This document shows, one piece after another, positions 1-8,680 of a stretch of DNA of 64,000 nucleotides; position 1 is the stretch's first letter; each line of letters begins with the position of its first letter. The DNA is taken from assembly GCA_964568525.1 (NCBI GenBank), contig CAZMPM010000003.1, positions 1 to 64,000 on the forward strand. Reading direction: 5' to 3'. A program made the translations under genes and the position numbers. Origin of the DNA: CAYZPB01 sp964568525 (GTDB taxonomy: Bacteria; Bacillota; Bacilli; Tepidibacillales; Tepidibacillaceae). The notes beneath the pieces are model-generated. The model ran no database searches. It had not been told where the DNA came from and worked only from the letters and a program-made list of their open reading frames with translations.

Positions 1-50
1 CATGCAGGAATTTTATTCGTATAATCCAATCTATAAAAATAATTTTTCAC
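1..50 (-). CDS. atpF: ATP synthase F0 subunit b, N-terminal fragment (runs off the window)
   Basis: Only about 16 codons lie in the window. A GTG at 50-48 follows a GAGG Shine-Dalgarno core by 7 bases and the frame stays open to the window edge, reading MKNYFYRLDYTNKIPA. The assignment rests on position: atpF follows atpE in the standard atpIBEFHAGDC order. The residues themselves are not diagnostic. An ATG at 3-1 is an alternative start, but it has no Shine-Dalgarno. Confidence 0.4.
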   Translation of the reverse strand, partial: MKNYFYRLDYTNKIPA

Positions 51-53
51 TCT

Positions 54-92
54 CCTTCCTCTATTCAAGGAAGGCAGGGCTATTTCCCTGCC
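54..92 (-). promoter_or_regulatory. Two overlapping hairpins between atpE and atpF
   Basis: Stem 1 pairs 73-79 with 86-92 (7 perfect bp, 6-nt loop). Stem 2 pairs 54-60 with 68-74 (7 perfect bp, 7-nt loop). They share bases 73-74, so both cannot form completely. Stem 2 contains the purine-rich stretch that acts as the atpF Shine-Dalgarno; stem 1 does not. This is seen directly in sequence. A role in setting the high atpE:atpF translation ratio is inference. Confidence 0.5.
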
Positions 93-104
93 AAGATACT
101 ATTT

Positions 105-317
105 TTAAGAACCAAGTAAAATAAACGCAATAACAACTGCGATAATTGGCACTGCCTCAATCAAACCAACACCGATAAACATTGTTGTTTGGATTGGTCC
201 ACGTTGTTCAGGTTGACGAGCCATACCCTCAATTGCACGGCTGATAACTAGACCATTACCAATACCCGCACCAAGTGCTGCTAATCCTACTGCTAAAGCT
301 GCTCCTAAAAGTCCCAT
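105..317 (-). CDS. atpE: ATP synthase F0 subunit c
   Basis: A 70-residue proteolipid that forms the membrane rotor ring. Two hydrophobic helices flank the polar loop RQPEQ (34-38), as in all c subunits. The ion-carrying carboxylate is E54 in GLIEAVP. It is followed by Ala, not Ser/Thr, and helix 1 has GNG and no Gln ligand, so the residues look proton-type rather than sodium-type. The ATG at 317 follows a perfect AGGAGG. It lies between atpB and atpF in the operon. Confidence 0.97.
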   Translation of the reverse strand: MGLLGAALAVGLAALGAGIGNGLVISRAIEGMARQPEQRGPIQTTMFIGVGLIEAVPIIAVVIAFILLGS

Positions 318-393
318 CTTATTTCCTCCTTTTATTAGTTAAATATATTAGATTATTTATTAATAATTAGTATATTAATAAATTTGAAAACAA

Positions 394-1197
394 TTAATCT
401 GCGTGCTGAATTTTCTGAGAAATATACACCATCGTTAAAATGGTAAATACATAGGCTTGAATTGAACCAATAAATACGCTATACGCCAGCCAGACTATTA
501 AAGGAACAACCCCAAATAACCCAAGTCCAAGAATAACAGCAATTAGCACCTCTCCGGCATAAATGTTGCCGTAAAGACGCATTCCAAGCGTTAAGACTTT
601 GGCAATCTCATCAACAATGTTTAGTGGTAACCACACTGCGTATGGCTCAAAATAGTGTTTTAGATAATTCTTAGCACCACGGTACCTAATACTCAAAATA
701 TGAGTCAGCAAGATTATTGAGATTGATAAAGATAATGTAACGCTCAGGTCTGCAGTCGGTGATTTCCACCAAGCGACTCCAACAACCTGCTTACCATTGT
801 GTATTTCTTCAGATTCAGCAATCATTTCTTGTGTTACAATTTCTGACCCCGCGATTGTCAACGGTTCTTCGTGTAGTGTTAAAAAGTTTAATGGCAATCC
901 CAAAATGTTACCTACCCAAATGAACAGTATTAGCGTCAATCCAAGGAAAATAAATTTGGCACCATTTTTTGCACCAATCGTGCTGCCTACAATACCATAG
1001 ACAAAATCTACAATCCATTCGAAAACATTCTGAATACCTGTCGGTACGCCTTCTTTCAAATTTCTTGTAGCGAAAAAAGCAAGCAGAAAGACAATGACGG
1101 ATGTGATTAAGATCATTAATACAGTTGATATATTAAATTGTAACCACGGTAGACTTTCTGGTGCCCAGACAGGTTGAATATGGTCCAAGGCCTTCAC
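394..1197 (-). CDS. atpB: ATP synthase F0 subunit a
   Basis: A 267-residue integral membrane protein that forms the proton half-channels against the c-ring. The essential stator arginine is visible as R207 in TLGMRLYGNIYAGE, and WWKSPTAD (around 143-150) is a family signature. About 35 residues between helices 2 and 3 (roughly 106-141) look longer than in Bacillus. The start is GTG at 1197 with an overlapping AAGGGAGTG context. It is preceded by atpI (10-bp gap) and followed by atpE. Confidence 0.95.
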   Translation of the reverse strand: MKALDHIQPVWAPESLPWLQFNISTVLMILITSVIVFLLAFFATRNLKEGVPTGIQNVFEWIVDFVYGIVGSTIGAKNGAKFIFLGLTLILFIWVGNILGLPLNFLTLHEEPLTIAGSEIVTQEMIAESEEIHNGKQVVGVAWWKSPTADLSVTLSLSISIILLTHILSIRYRGAKNYLKHYFEPYAVWLPLNIVDEIAKVLTLGMRLYGNIYAGEVLIAVILGLGLFGVVPLIVWLAYSVFIGSIQAYVFTILTMVYISQKIQHAD

Positions 1198-1207
1198 TCC
1201 CTTCTCT

Positions 1208-1591
1208 TTATATTTTGTGTATTATGCTATCAACAACTGATATCAGTTGGGCGGTAAATAGCCCGAAAATAGTAGTGTAAAGATTGAAGTGCTCAGGGAA
1301 CTGCATTGCAACGATTACGGTAAGAACTGCCATTGCAATCCTTGTTAGCATCCCTGTTGACATGTATCTGGTCTTAGAATCTTCTCCAAGCTGTGAAGCA
1401 ATCTCTCCCATACGGTCGATCTTGCGCGATGTATAATATGTATTAAGAAGACTGACCGCACCACCCAATACTAATCCTGCAAAGAACTGATAGTAGGGTG
1501 TAAAAACGCCTAACACAAAAACAAATAATAAAATAAGTGTATACTTAACTATTCGCATAACCTTTATTTTATAATTCATCAAGTCATTCAA
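1208..1591 (-). CDS. atpI: ATP synthase accessory protein AtpI
   Basis: A 127-residue protein with four predicted membrane segments, in the usual place at the head of the atp operon between atpZ and atpB. The family helps c-ring assembly and has been linked to Mg2+ uptake with AtpZ. Sequence conservation is low, so the call leans on length, hydropathy and position. Confidence 0.8.
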   Translation of the reverse strand: MNDLMNYKIKVMRIVKYTLILLFVFVLGVFTPYYQFFAGLVLGGAVSLLNTYYTSRKIDRMGEIASQLGEDSKTRYMSTGMLTRIAMAVLTVIVAMQFPEHFNLYTTIFGLFTAQLISVVDSIIHKI

Positions 1592-1597
1592 GGCATG

Positions 1598-1816
1598 TCA
1601 ATCCTCTAAGTGATTTTTTACCATAATAGATACAGAAAGAACTCCCAATGCAATACCAAGTAGTACGCCAGCTATTAAAAAAAACGGTGCTGTTGCAAAA
1701 ACAGCATCTAGCTTGTTTCCCAGCCAAACTCCTAATATTACAAACAGTGCTATGTCGATGCTGATTACACCGACTAATGCTAATGCATGCCATGGGTTTT
1801 CCCGATTGACCTTCAT
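1598..1816 (-). CDS. atpZ: AtpZ/AtpI-family small membrane protein
   Basis: About 72 residues with two hydrophobic helices and the family pattern of a basic N-terminus, helix, LGxWLGxxLD-like turn, helix. It is the first gene of the atp operon. The frame is open further upstream, to a TTG at 1861, but the promoter -10 at 1867-1872 puts transcription start near 1860. A GGTGA Shine-Dalgarno sits 5 bases before the ATG at 1816, so that start is preferred. An AtpZ plus AtpI pair is known in alkaliphilic and other Bacilli. Confidence 0.8.
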   Translation of the reverse strand: MKVNRENPWHALALVGVISIDIALFVILGVWLGNKLDAVFATAPFFLIAGVLLGIALGVLSVSIMVKNHLED

Positions 1817-1866
1817 TATAGTCACCATCAGTTTATATATTCTATTCTGCATATATACCAACAGTT

Positions 1867-1896
1867 AGTATATCAAATATGATTTCAGATTAGCAA
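1867..1896 (-). promoter_or_regulatory. Promoter of the atp operon
   Basis: Reading the minus strand, TTGCTA (1896-1891), an 18-bp spacer and TATACT (1872-1867) form a good sigma-A promoter. It lies in the 140-bp gap after mnaA, so the ATP synthase operon has its own transcription start. Confidence 0.65.
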
Positions 1897-1956
1897 CAAC
1901 TTTTAGTCTTTATTAGAAAAAACTTCATTAGTTTTACTAGCTGATGCATAGCGTTT

Positions 1957-3075
1957 TTATTTATCTTGGAAGCGTTGCAACAAAATGTCAGCAATTCGCC
2001 CAGAGGCTTTCCCGTCACCATAAGGGTTAGTAGCGTGCGCCATTTGTTCATAACTTGCTCGATTAGTTAAGAGCTCGTTTGCATGCTCATAAATAGTCTG
2101 CTCATTAGTTCCTACAAGGCGAAGCGTTCCTGCAGCAATACCCTCCGGCCGCTCAGTTGTATTACGCAAAACAAGTACCGGTACACCGAAAGAAGGCGCT
2201 TCCTCCTGCAAGCCTCCTGAGTCAGTAAGAATCAGGTGAGCACGTGCTTCAAAGTTGTGAAAGTCAATTACATCAAGTGGTTCGATTAGCTTAACTCGCG
2301 GACTATGACCAAGAATTTCTTGAGCCAGCTGTTGCACTCGCGGATTCAGATGCACCGGAAAAACGACGCTGATTTCTTCATGCTCTTCCACAATCCTTTT
2401 GATGGCAGAAAAAATACTGGTCATCGGCTCGCCTAAATTCTCGCGACGATGAGCAGTAACAAGTACCATTCTATGTGGTTTAATCTCTTCCAAAATCGGA
2501 TGAGTATAGTTTTCGCGAACTGTTGTTGCGAAAGAATCAATCACCGTGTTACCCGTAACATAAATGTTGTCGGGATTCTTATTCTCAGCTAAAAGATTAG
2601 CCGCTGCCGCTTCAGTCGGCGCAAAATGCAAGTCAGCCAATACGCCGGTTAGTTGGCGGTTAGCCTCCTCAGGAAATGGCGAGTATTTATTGTGAGTGCG
2701 TAAACCAGCCTCGACGTGCCCAATCATCACTTGTTGGTAAAAAGCTGCGAGGCTGCCAAAAAAGGTCGTGCTAGTATCACCATGCACAAGCACAATATCC
2801 GGCTGAACTTCCTTGATTACACTCTCCAGACCAGCCAAGGCATTGACTGAAATATCGACTAAACTCTGGTTCGGTTTCATTATATTAAGGTCATATTGCG
2901 GCACAATCTTAAAAGCATCCAACACCTGATCCAGCATTGAGCGATGCTGAGCGGTTACGCAGACAATACTAGCAAAGTCGTCCTCGCGTCGTTGAAGCTC
3001 TTTAACTAGAGGTGCCATCTTAATCGCCTCTGGTCGTGTACCGAAAATTGTCAGAACCTTAATCTTGTGCCTCAT
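1957..3075 (-). CDS. mnaA: UDP-N-acetylglucosamine 2-epimerase (non-hydrolysing)
   Basis: Interconverts UDP-GlcNAc and UDP-ManNAc in the cytoplasm, feeding teichoic-acid linkage units or other surface glycans. The 372 residues begin with the family signature VLTIFGTRPEAIKMAPL. VHGDTSTTF (D100) and HVEAGLRTHNKYSPFPEE follow, then the C-terminal UDP-binding LTDSGGLQEEAPSFG. Length is normal. The ATG at 3075 has GGAGC 6 bases upstream. As in Bacillus it sits between the atp operon and glyA, but the usual upp gene is missing. Confidence 0.95.
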   Translation of the reverse strand: MRHKIKVLTIFGTRPEAIKMAPLVKELQRREDDFASIVCVTAQHRSMLDQVLDAFKIVPQYDLNIMKPNQSLVDISVNALAGLESVIKEVQPDIVLVHGDTSTTFFGSLAAFYQQVMIGHVEAGLRTHNKYSPFPEEANRQLTGVLADLHFAPTEAAAANLLAENKNPDNIYVTGNTVIDSFATTVRENYTHPILEEIKPHRMVLVTAHRRENLGEPMTSIFSAIKRIVEEHEEISVVFPVHLNPRVQQLAQEILGHSPRVKLIEPLDVIDFHNFEARAHLILTDSGGLQEEAPSFGVPVLVLRNTTERPEGIAAGTLRLVGTNEQTIYEHANELLTNRASYEQMAHATNPYGDGKASGRIADILLQRFQDK

Positions 3076-3118
3076 TATTTGCTCCTATTGTGCACTCCCA
3101 TACCAACTAAGCTACACT

Positions 3119-4354
3119 TTATTCGTAAAGTGGAAAGCGTTTTGTTAATGACGTCACTTGCTGGCGCACATCCTCTAATACTGTTTCATTATCATGATTC
3201 TTAATTGTCTTTTCTATTAGTTCAGCAATCTTATCCATTTCCGCTAAACCCATGCCGCGTGTCGTAACCGCAGCTGTTCCAATTCGTATGCCACTGGTCA
3301 CAAACGGACTTTTCTCTTCAAAAGGAATCGTATTCTTATTACAAGTTATGCCGACCTCATCGAGAACATGCTCGGCATCTTTACCAGTTACATTCATATT
3401 ATTTAAATCAATCAAAATAAGATGATTATCCGTTCCACCAGAAACTAAGCGGAATCCGCGTTTAGTTAGTTGCTCGGCTAAACGTTTACTATTTGCAATA
3501 ATATGCGCGGCGTATTCTTTGAAGTCTGGTTTTAGCGCTTCGCCAAACGCAACTGCTTTAGCCGCGATTATATGCATCAGTGGTCCACCCTGGATACCAG
3601 GGAAAACCGCCTTATCAACAGCGCGTGCATATTCTTCCTTGCAAAGAATCATACCGCCGCGCGGGCCGCGTAATGTTTTGTGCGTAGTGGTAGTGACAAA
3701 ATCAGCAAACGGCACCGGGTTCTGATGCAATCCAGCTGCAACCAAACCAGCGATATGCGCCATGTCCACCATCAAGTATGCGCCCACCTCATCGGCAATC
3801 TCGCGAAACTTAGCAAAGTCAATCGCACGTGGATAAGCGCTTGCTCCTGCAACAATCATTTTTGGTTTGTGCTCTAACGCTATTTCGCGAACCTTGTTAT
3901 AATCAATGCGCTCAGTCTCTTTTTCTACCGTATATGAAATAAAGTTATAGAGGACGCCAGAAAAGTTCACCGGGCTACCGTGTGTTAGGTGACCGCCATG
4001 CGAAAGATCCATTCCCAGAATTGTGTCGCCATGCTGCAAAACAGAAAAATAAACCGCCATATTTGCTTGTGCCCCTGAATGTGGTTGAACGTTGGCATGC
4101 TCAGCTCCGAAAATTTCCTTGACGCGATCGCGAGCTATATTCTCGGCAATATCCACGTACTCACAACCGCCGTAATATCTGCGGCCAGGATAGCCTTCCG
4201 CATATTTGTTAGTTAGAATAGAGCCGGCAGCCTCAAGAACAGCCTTGCTTACAAAGTTTTCTGATGCGATTAGTTCGATTTTAGAACGTTGGCGCCCAAG
4301 CTCAAGTGCAATAGCTTCAGCAATTTTTGGATCTTGTTTGCGTAATTCTTCCAC
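3119..4354 (-). CDS. glyA: Serine hydroxymethyltransferase
   Basis: PLP enzyme converting serine plus tetrahydrofolate to glycine and methylene-THF. The PLP lysine is K226 in TTTTHKTLRGPRGG, and the N-terminal IELIASENFVS and YAEGYPGRRYYGG motifs are intact. Start choice: the frame opens with ATG at 4369, but the strong Shine-Dalgarno GGAGGT lies inside the first codons and is 7 bases before a GTG at 4354. That start gives 411 residues, close to the B. subtilis length of 415. Confidence 0.95.
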   Translation of the reverse strand: MEELRKQDPKIAEAIALELGRQRSKIELIASENFVSKAVLEAAGSILTNKYAEGYPGRRYYGGCEYVDIAENIARDRVKEIFGAEHANVQPHSGAQANMAVYFSVLQHGDTILGMDLSHGGHLTHGSPVNFSGVLYNFISYTVEKETERIDYNKVREIALEHKPKMIVAGASAYPRAIDFAKFREIADEVGAYLMVDMAHIAGLVAAGLHQNPVPFADFVTTTTHKTLRGPRGGMILCKEEYARAVDKAVFPGIQGGPLMHIIAAKAVAFGEALKPDFKEYAAHIIANSKRLAEQLTKRGFRLVSGGTDNHLILIDLNNMNVTGKDAEHVLDEVGITCNKNTIPFEEKSPFVTSGIRIGTAAVTTRGMGLAEMDKIAELIEKTIKNHDNETVLEDVRQQVTSLTKRFPLYE

Positions 4355-4388
4355 AGTAACGACCTCCATTTATTTTGTGATATTTGAG

Positions 4389-4934
4389 TTAGATTTTATA
4401 TTTTGCGCGTTCGCCGCCGATAAGCTTCGGACGCGTTGTTGCCATTGTTAATTGGGCTTCGCCAATTTTTGTTATTGACGCTTTGTAAGGTACTGGAACC
4501 TGCTTCAAATGCATCCCAATCAGTGTGCCACCAATATCGATGCCACAATCTGCCTTGATTTGTTCCACGACAACCGGTTCATAAAAAGCTTGATACGCAT
4601 GAGCAGCCATTGCTCCGCCAGCTTCAGGGACCGGAATCACTGTAACTACCTCAAGATTAAAGCGTTCCGCAGTTGCTTTTTCGACGGTAAGTGAGCGGTT
4701 AATATGCTCGCACGCTTGAAAGGCCAGATGAAACCCATAACGCTGTTGGTAGTCGGCCAAAACCTTATAAATTACAGCAGCCGCTTCAACGCTAGTCGCT
4801 GTGCCAATCCGCTTGCCTATCGCCTCACTGGTGCTACATCCAATCACAAGAATCTGATTAGAAAACAATGGGTAATAATCAAGCAATTCGCCTAACGCTA
4901 AATAAAGATCCTTTTCAATCTGTTGCAAAATCAT
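4389..4934 (-). CDS. ywlG: YwlG family protein (TIGR01440/DUF436)
   Basis: A conserved 181-residue cytoplasmic protein of unknown biochemical function, found next to rpiB and glyA in many Bacillota. The start at MILQQIEKDL (4934) is set by GGAGAAGG 7 bases upstream, and the resulting length matches B. subtilis YwlG (180). The sequence CGIDIGGTLIGMHLKQVPVP near the C-terminus is characteristic of the family. No enzymatic motif is recognised. Confidence 0.85.
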   Translation of the reverse strand: MILQQIEKDLYLALGELLDYYPLFSNQILVIGCSTSEAIGKRIGTATSVEAAAVIYKVLADYQQRYGFHLAFQACEHINRSLTVEKATAERFNLEVVTVIPVPEAGGAMAAHAYQAFYEPVVVEQIKADCGIDIGGTLIGMHLKQVPVPYKASITKIGEAQLTMATTRPKLIGGERAKYKI

Positions 4935-4960
4935 AAGAATACCTTCTCCTATTTGCTGGA

Positions 4961-5410
4961 TTATTCTTCCCCAAGCTCGATTCGACAAATTTTGTCGACA
5001 CGCTTAGTATGGCGACCACCCTCGTATTCTGACTGCAGCCAGATACGCACTATCTCTAGCGCAACATTAAGTCCGGTTGTTCTGCCGCCTAAGCAGAGTA
5101 CATTAGAATCATTGTGCTGGCGCGTTACTTTAGCGGAATAGCAGTCGCTCACGAGTGCAGCACGGATGCCTCTGACTTTGTTAGCGGCGATTGACATACC
5201 GATACCAGTACCACAAATCAGAATTCCGCGATCAGCATCACCCTGTTTGACAGCGCTAGTAACTGGCAGAACATAATCGGGATAATCTACCGCCGATATG
5301 CCTTCTGTTCCATAATCAGTATAATCAATCCCGAGTTCCACAAGCAACGCCTTAACATTCTCTTTTAACTCATAGCCTCCGTGGTCTGATGCAATTGCAA
5401 CTTTCATCAT
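4961..5410 (-). CDS. rpiB: Ribose-5-phosphate isomerase B
   Basis: Interconverts ribose-5-phosphate and ribulose-5-phosphate in the pentose phosphate pathway. The 149 residues contain the family signatures VAIASDHGGYELK (start), GTEGISAVDYPDY, and the active-site GILICGTGIGMSIAANK with the catalytic base C66. RQHNDSNVLCLGGR follows. It sits between ywlE and ywlG, as in Bacillus. Two adjacent ATGs could be the start; both follow AAGGGG. Confidence 0.95.
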   Translation of the reverse strand: MMKVAIASDHGGYELKENVKALLVELGIDYTDYGTEGISAVDYPDYVLPVTSAVKQGDADRGILICGTGIGMSIAANKVRGIRAALVSDCYSAKVTRQHNDSNVLCLGGRTTGLNVALEIVRIWLQSEYEGGRHTKRVDKICRIELGEE

Positions 5411-5492
5411 TTTAACCCCTTCCCGAAATAAATCTATACTGAATATCTTATCTTTACATTATACATTATTTACATTTCTATTTGTTTGCAAA

Positions 5493-5954
5493 TCACTGAT
5501 TATCTGCAAGGTATTTTTCCAGAAACAAATCAATGGCTTCGTTTATTTCCCGGGCAATCTCTTCGTACGTGCGCAGGTTACCGCCAAATGGGTCTGTTAT
5601 ATCGATCGATTCCTCTTTAAGCGTCATGATTTTGTTTGTGTATTCCGGATACATGTTGGTTAAATAATGCTTATGCATCTCAGTCATTGTGAGGATTAAG
5701 TCAGCCCATTCCAGAAGCTCCGTCGTTGTGCGTTTTGAAGTGAGTGGGTAATTCGCTAACTTCGTTTTATCAGTGACAAGATTATTTATAATTTCAAGCG
5801 TGTTAGATGAATAGGGCTCACCGACAGCTGCAAAAATTCCCGCAGATTTTGTCTCAATCTCCAAATTCTGCTCTGTCGCTTTCTTGCGCAAAATATGCTC
5901 TGCCATTGGACTACGACAAGTATTGCCGGTACAAACAAACAGTACTTTTAACAT
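5493..5954 (-). CDS. ywlE: Protein-arginine phosphatase / LMW phosphatase, YwlE type
   Basis: A 153-residue low-molecular-weight phosphatase. The P-loop is VCTGNTCRSPMAE with nucleophile C8 and R14. The general-acid loop is DITDPFGG. The P-loop has Thr (T12) where tyrosine phosphatases usually have Ile (CLGNICRS); in B. subtilis YwlE this Thr selects phospho-arginine. That suggests it reverses McsB-type arginine phosphorylation. It overlaps the end of ywlC by 7 bases, so the two are translationally coupled. Confidence 0.9.
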   Translation of the reverse strand: MLKVLFVCTGNTCRSPMAEHILRKKATEQNLEIETKSAGIFAAVGEPYSSNTLEIINNLVTDKTKLANYPLTSKRTTTELLEWADLILTMTEMHKHYLTNMYPEYTNKIMTLKEESIDITDPFGGNLRTYEEIAREINEAIDLFLEKYLADNQ

Positions 5955-6616
5955 CGACTTCTCACCTCACCTATTACCCGTTGAAGTGCTTCAAGCGAAA
6001 CTCCACCAGGTCGCAAAATTGTAGGGATATCCCCCGTCATGTCGATTACTGTAGATTCTAAACCGGAACCAGTTGATCCACCGTCAACGATGCCATCAAT
6101 TTTGCCTTTTAAATCAGCATAAACCTGCTCAGCAGTAGTTGGACTTGGTCCGCCGGAAGTATTAGCACTTGGTGTGGCAAGCGGAACACCCGTAGCCTTG
6201 ATTATTGCAAGCGCTACTTTGTGAGCTGGCATCCGAACGCCAATAGTTGATAGTCCGGCAGTAATTAAAGGAGATAGACCCGGTTTATGCTTCATAACAA
6301 TTGTTAGCGGGCCAGGCCAGAAACTCTCCATCAACTTCGCACTTTTTGCGTCGATCTCTTCCACAAGACTTGAAAGTTGCTCCCGATCGGCAATAAGTAC
6401 GGCAAGTGGCTTAGTGGCTGGACGGCCCTTTGCAAGGTAAATCTTGTCCACAGCCTCATCATCAAAAGCGTTTGCTCCCAGCCCGTAAACAGTCTCGGTT
6501 GGAAATGCGATAATCTCGCTTTTTAAAAGACTTTCAGCGACTTCGGAGAAAATCTTTTGCGCAGAAAAGTCAGTCGTATCAAGGGTTTTCCATATTCTTG
6601 TCTTTATTTCTGTCAT
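5948..6616 (-). CDS. ywlC: L-threonylcarbamoyladenylate synthase (YrdC-domain, short form)
   Basis: Makes threonylcarbamoyl-AMP for the t6A modification of ANN-decoding tRNAs. The YrdC fold is clear: IIAFPTETVYGLGANAFD, IYLAKGRPATKPLAVLI, and ATPSANTSGGPSPTTA. At 222 residues it lacks the C-terminal Sua5 domain found in the roughly 346-residue Bacillus protein, so it is the short TsaC-like form. It is followed by ywlE in an overlapping arrangement. Confidence 0.92.
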   Translation of the reverse strand: MTEIKTRIWKTLDTTDFSAQKIFSEVAESLLKSEIIAFPTETVYGLGANAFDDEAVDKIYLAKGRPATKPLAVLIADREQLSSLVEEIDAKSAKLMESFWPGPLTIVMKHKPGLSPLITAGLSTIGVRMPAHKVALAIIKATGVPLATPSANTSGGPSPTTAEQVYADLKGKIDGIVDGGSTGSGLESTVIDMTGDIPTILRPGGVSLEALQRVIGEVRSRC

Positions 6617-6724
6617 AATAAATTACCTTCTTTTTATCATTGCTTATATTTCACTTAATCCATAATTTTCGCTTGTAATATTTGGAAGTTGCCCTGTGGA
6701 TTTCCTGTGGATAACTTTTTTGTA

Positions 6725-7579
6725 TTAGTGATATTCAGCCAGGATTATCCGCGGTATCTGCTGAAAGTCTTCGATTAAAATCTGGTTTGTTGCTCCACTA
6801 TTTTTAATCATTTCTAAAATTTCTTTCTCCTGCCCATACCCAATTTCTAAGGCAATTAATCCGGGTCTATTTAATAAAGGTAACCCTTCATTGATGATTC
6901 TGCAATAATAGTCTAACCCCGTTTCGCCGCCATCTAGGGCTAGTGCTGGCTCGTGCAGGCGTACCTCGTCGCTAAGTCCGCTTATGTCAGCACGCGAAAT
7001 ATAGGGTGGGTTCGATACAATAATATCAAATTTGCGGCTTGCCGTTAAGAGAGGTTGGAGCAGATCCCCTTGAAATAATTCAATGTCAGCTCGAAGCTCC
7101 CTACTATTCTCGTGAGCAAGTTCTATTGCAAGCGGGGAAATATCAACTGCCGCCACACTCCAGTTGGATTTTTCTAATGCCAAAGTTATAGCAATTACAC
7201 CTGTACCGGTGCCTAAATCAACAACAGCTAACGGTTGATCTGACCAGATTGATTCAGACTGCTTAATAACACTCTCTACAAGTAATTCAGTTTCCGGTCG
7301 AGGAATCAGAATCCCTGGTCGTGTCACAAAGTCGCGGCCATAAAAATTCTGCTTACCAACAATATATTGCAGCGGCTCGCGCCTTATTCTTCTGGCAAAC
7401 AGTCTATCGATGGCAACACACTCTTCTACAGTCAATTTCTGTTCTTGATTCAGATAAAAATATGTACGATCCCATCCAAAATAAAATGAGATAAGCACCT
7501 CTGCATTTAATGCAGGGTGCTCTATTTCAGCCTTAATAAGCTCTACTATTTTGTTAGCGTAATACTCACGAATCTTCAT
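6725..7579 (-). CDS. prmC: Peptide chain release factor N5-glutamine methyltransferase
   Basis: Methylates the Gln of the GGQ motif of release factors. The 284 residues show the N-terminal helical domain, then the Rossmann SAM site VVDLGTGTGVIAITLA and the catalytic IIVSNPPYISRAD (NPPY). Two bases separate it from the stop of prfA, its substrate gene. There is no strong Shine-Dalgarno of its own, consistent with translational coupling. Confidence 0.95.
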   Translation of the reverse strand: MKIREYYANKIVELIKAEIEHPALNAEVLISFYFGWDRTYFYLNQEQKLTVEECVAIDRLFARRIRREPLQYIVGKQNFYGRDFVTRPGILIPRPETELLVESVIKQSESIWSDQPLAVVDLGTGTGVIAITLALEKSNWSVAAVDISPLAIELAHENSRELRADIELFQGDLLQPLLTASRKFDIIVSNPPYISRADISGLSDEVRLHEPALALDGGETGLDYYCRIINEGLPLLNRPGLIALEIGYGQEKEILEMIKNSGATNQILIEDFQQIPRIILAEYH

Positions 7580-7581
7580 GG

Positions 7582-8655
7582 TTATTGCTCAGATGAGCCC
7601 TGCAAAAGATCGGCCTGTGCCTGCGTTGATAGAGCATCAATTAGCTCATCTAAATCTCCATCGATAATATAGTCAAGCTTGTGTAGCGTCAATCCGATTC
7701 GGTGGTCTGTAACCCGATTCTGCGGAAAATTGTAGGTGCGGATGCGCTCGCTGCGATCGCCTGTGCCAACTTTTATTTTGCGTTCTTTATCAAACTTTTC
7801 CTGTTCCTCAGCACGTTGCTTTTCGTAAATTCTCGCACGAAGGATTTTCATCGCTTTCTCTTTATTCTTGATTTGCGATTTTTCATCCTGCATCGATACA
7901 ACAATTCCTGTTGGTTCATGGGTTAAACGAACTGCCGACATCGTTGTGTTAACACTCTGCCCACCGGGGCCGCTTGAAGCGTAGGTATCAACGCGAATAT
8001 CTTTTTCGTGAATTTCGATTTCAACCTCTTCAATCTCCGGCATAACAACAACGGTTGAGGTTGAAGTGTGAACGCGACCACCTGACTCTGTTTCCGGAAT
8101 TCGCTGAACTCGATGTGCGCCGCTTTCATATTTAAGTTTGCTGTAAACGCCCTTACCATAAATCATATAAATTATCTCTTTAAAACCACCAATACCAGTG
8201 GCATTAGCCTCAATTACTTCTGTACGCCAACCTTGACGCTCAGCGTAACGGACATACATCCGATAGAGATCGCCCGCAAAGAGCGCTGCCTCTTCACCGC
8301 CGGCCGCACCACGGATCTCGACGATAACGTTTTTCGAATCGTTAGGATCTTTCGGTAATAGTAGTATTTTGAGTTCATCTTCAATTTCCTCGCTGCGGTC
8401 GGAAAGCTCGCTAATTTCAGCTTTAACCAGCTCCAACATATCCGCATCGAGCTTCTCTTCAAGTAATTGCTTTGATTCCTTAAGGTCAGCCATTACTTTT
8501 TTATATTCACGATATTTTTCAACCAGGTCCGAAATGTCTGATTGTTCCTTAGAATATTCGCGCAACTTTTTCAAGTCGTTCGTAATATCCGGGTCCATCA
8601 GATACCCCGAAAGCTCATCATACCGTTTTTCAATACCTGCCAAACGTTTTAACAT
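7582..8655 (-). CDS. prfA: Peptide chain release factor 1
   Basis: Terminates translation at UAA and UAG. It has a normal length of 357 residues, with the N-terminal coiled region, the peptide-anticodon region in domain 2, and the catalytic loop SSGPGGQSVN carrying GGQ. RIRTYNFPQNRVTDHRI marks the C-terminal domain. The ATG at 8655 follows AGAGGGGT. tdk, which lies between rpmE and prfA in B. subtilis, is absent. Confidence 0.97.
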   Translation of the reverse strand: MLKRLAGIEKRYDELSGYLMDPDITNDLKKLREYSKEQSDISDLVEKYREYKKVMADLKESKQLLEEKLDADMLELVKAEISELSDRSEEIEDELKILLLPKDPNDSKNVIVEIRGAAGGEEAALFAGDLYRMYVRYAERQGWRTEVIEANATGIGGFKEIIYMIYGKGVYSKLKYESGAHRVQRIPETESGGRVHTSTSTVVVMPEIEEVEIEIHEKDIRVDTYASSGPGGQSVNTTMSAVRLTHEPTGIVVSMQDEKSQIKNKEKAMKILRARIYEKQRAEEQEKFDKERKIKVGTGDRSERIRTYNFPQNRVTDHRIGLTLHKLDYIIDGDLDELIDALSTQAQADLLQGSSEQ

Positions 8656-8680
8656 TTTGTACCCCTCTCAATTAAAACTA

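Noticed and set aside
5545..5558. ATTTCCCGGGCAAT in ywlE, one mismatch from a Noc site
   Set aside because: The mismatch breaks the palindrome and one-mismatch 14-mers are not rare enough; kept out of the feature list.
6706..6714. A perfect DnaA box (TGTGGATAA) in the prmC-ywlC gap, with TGTGGATTT 11 bp before
   Set aside because: A single 9-mer is expected by chance about once per 130 kb per strand. With no cluster or AT-rich element it is not convincing as a regulatory site.
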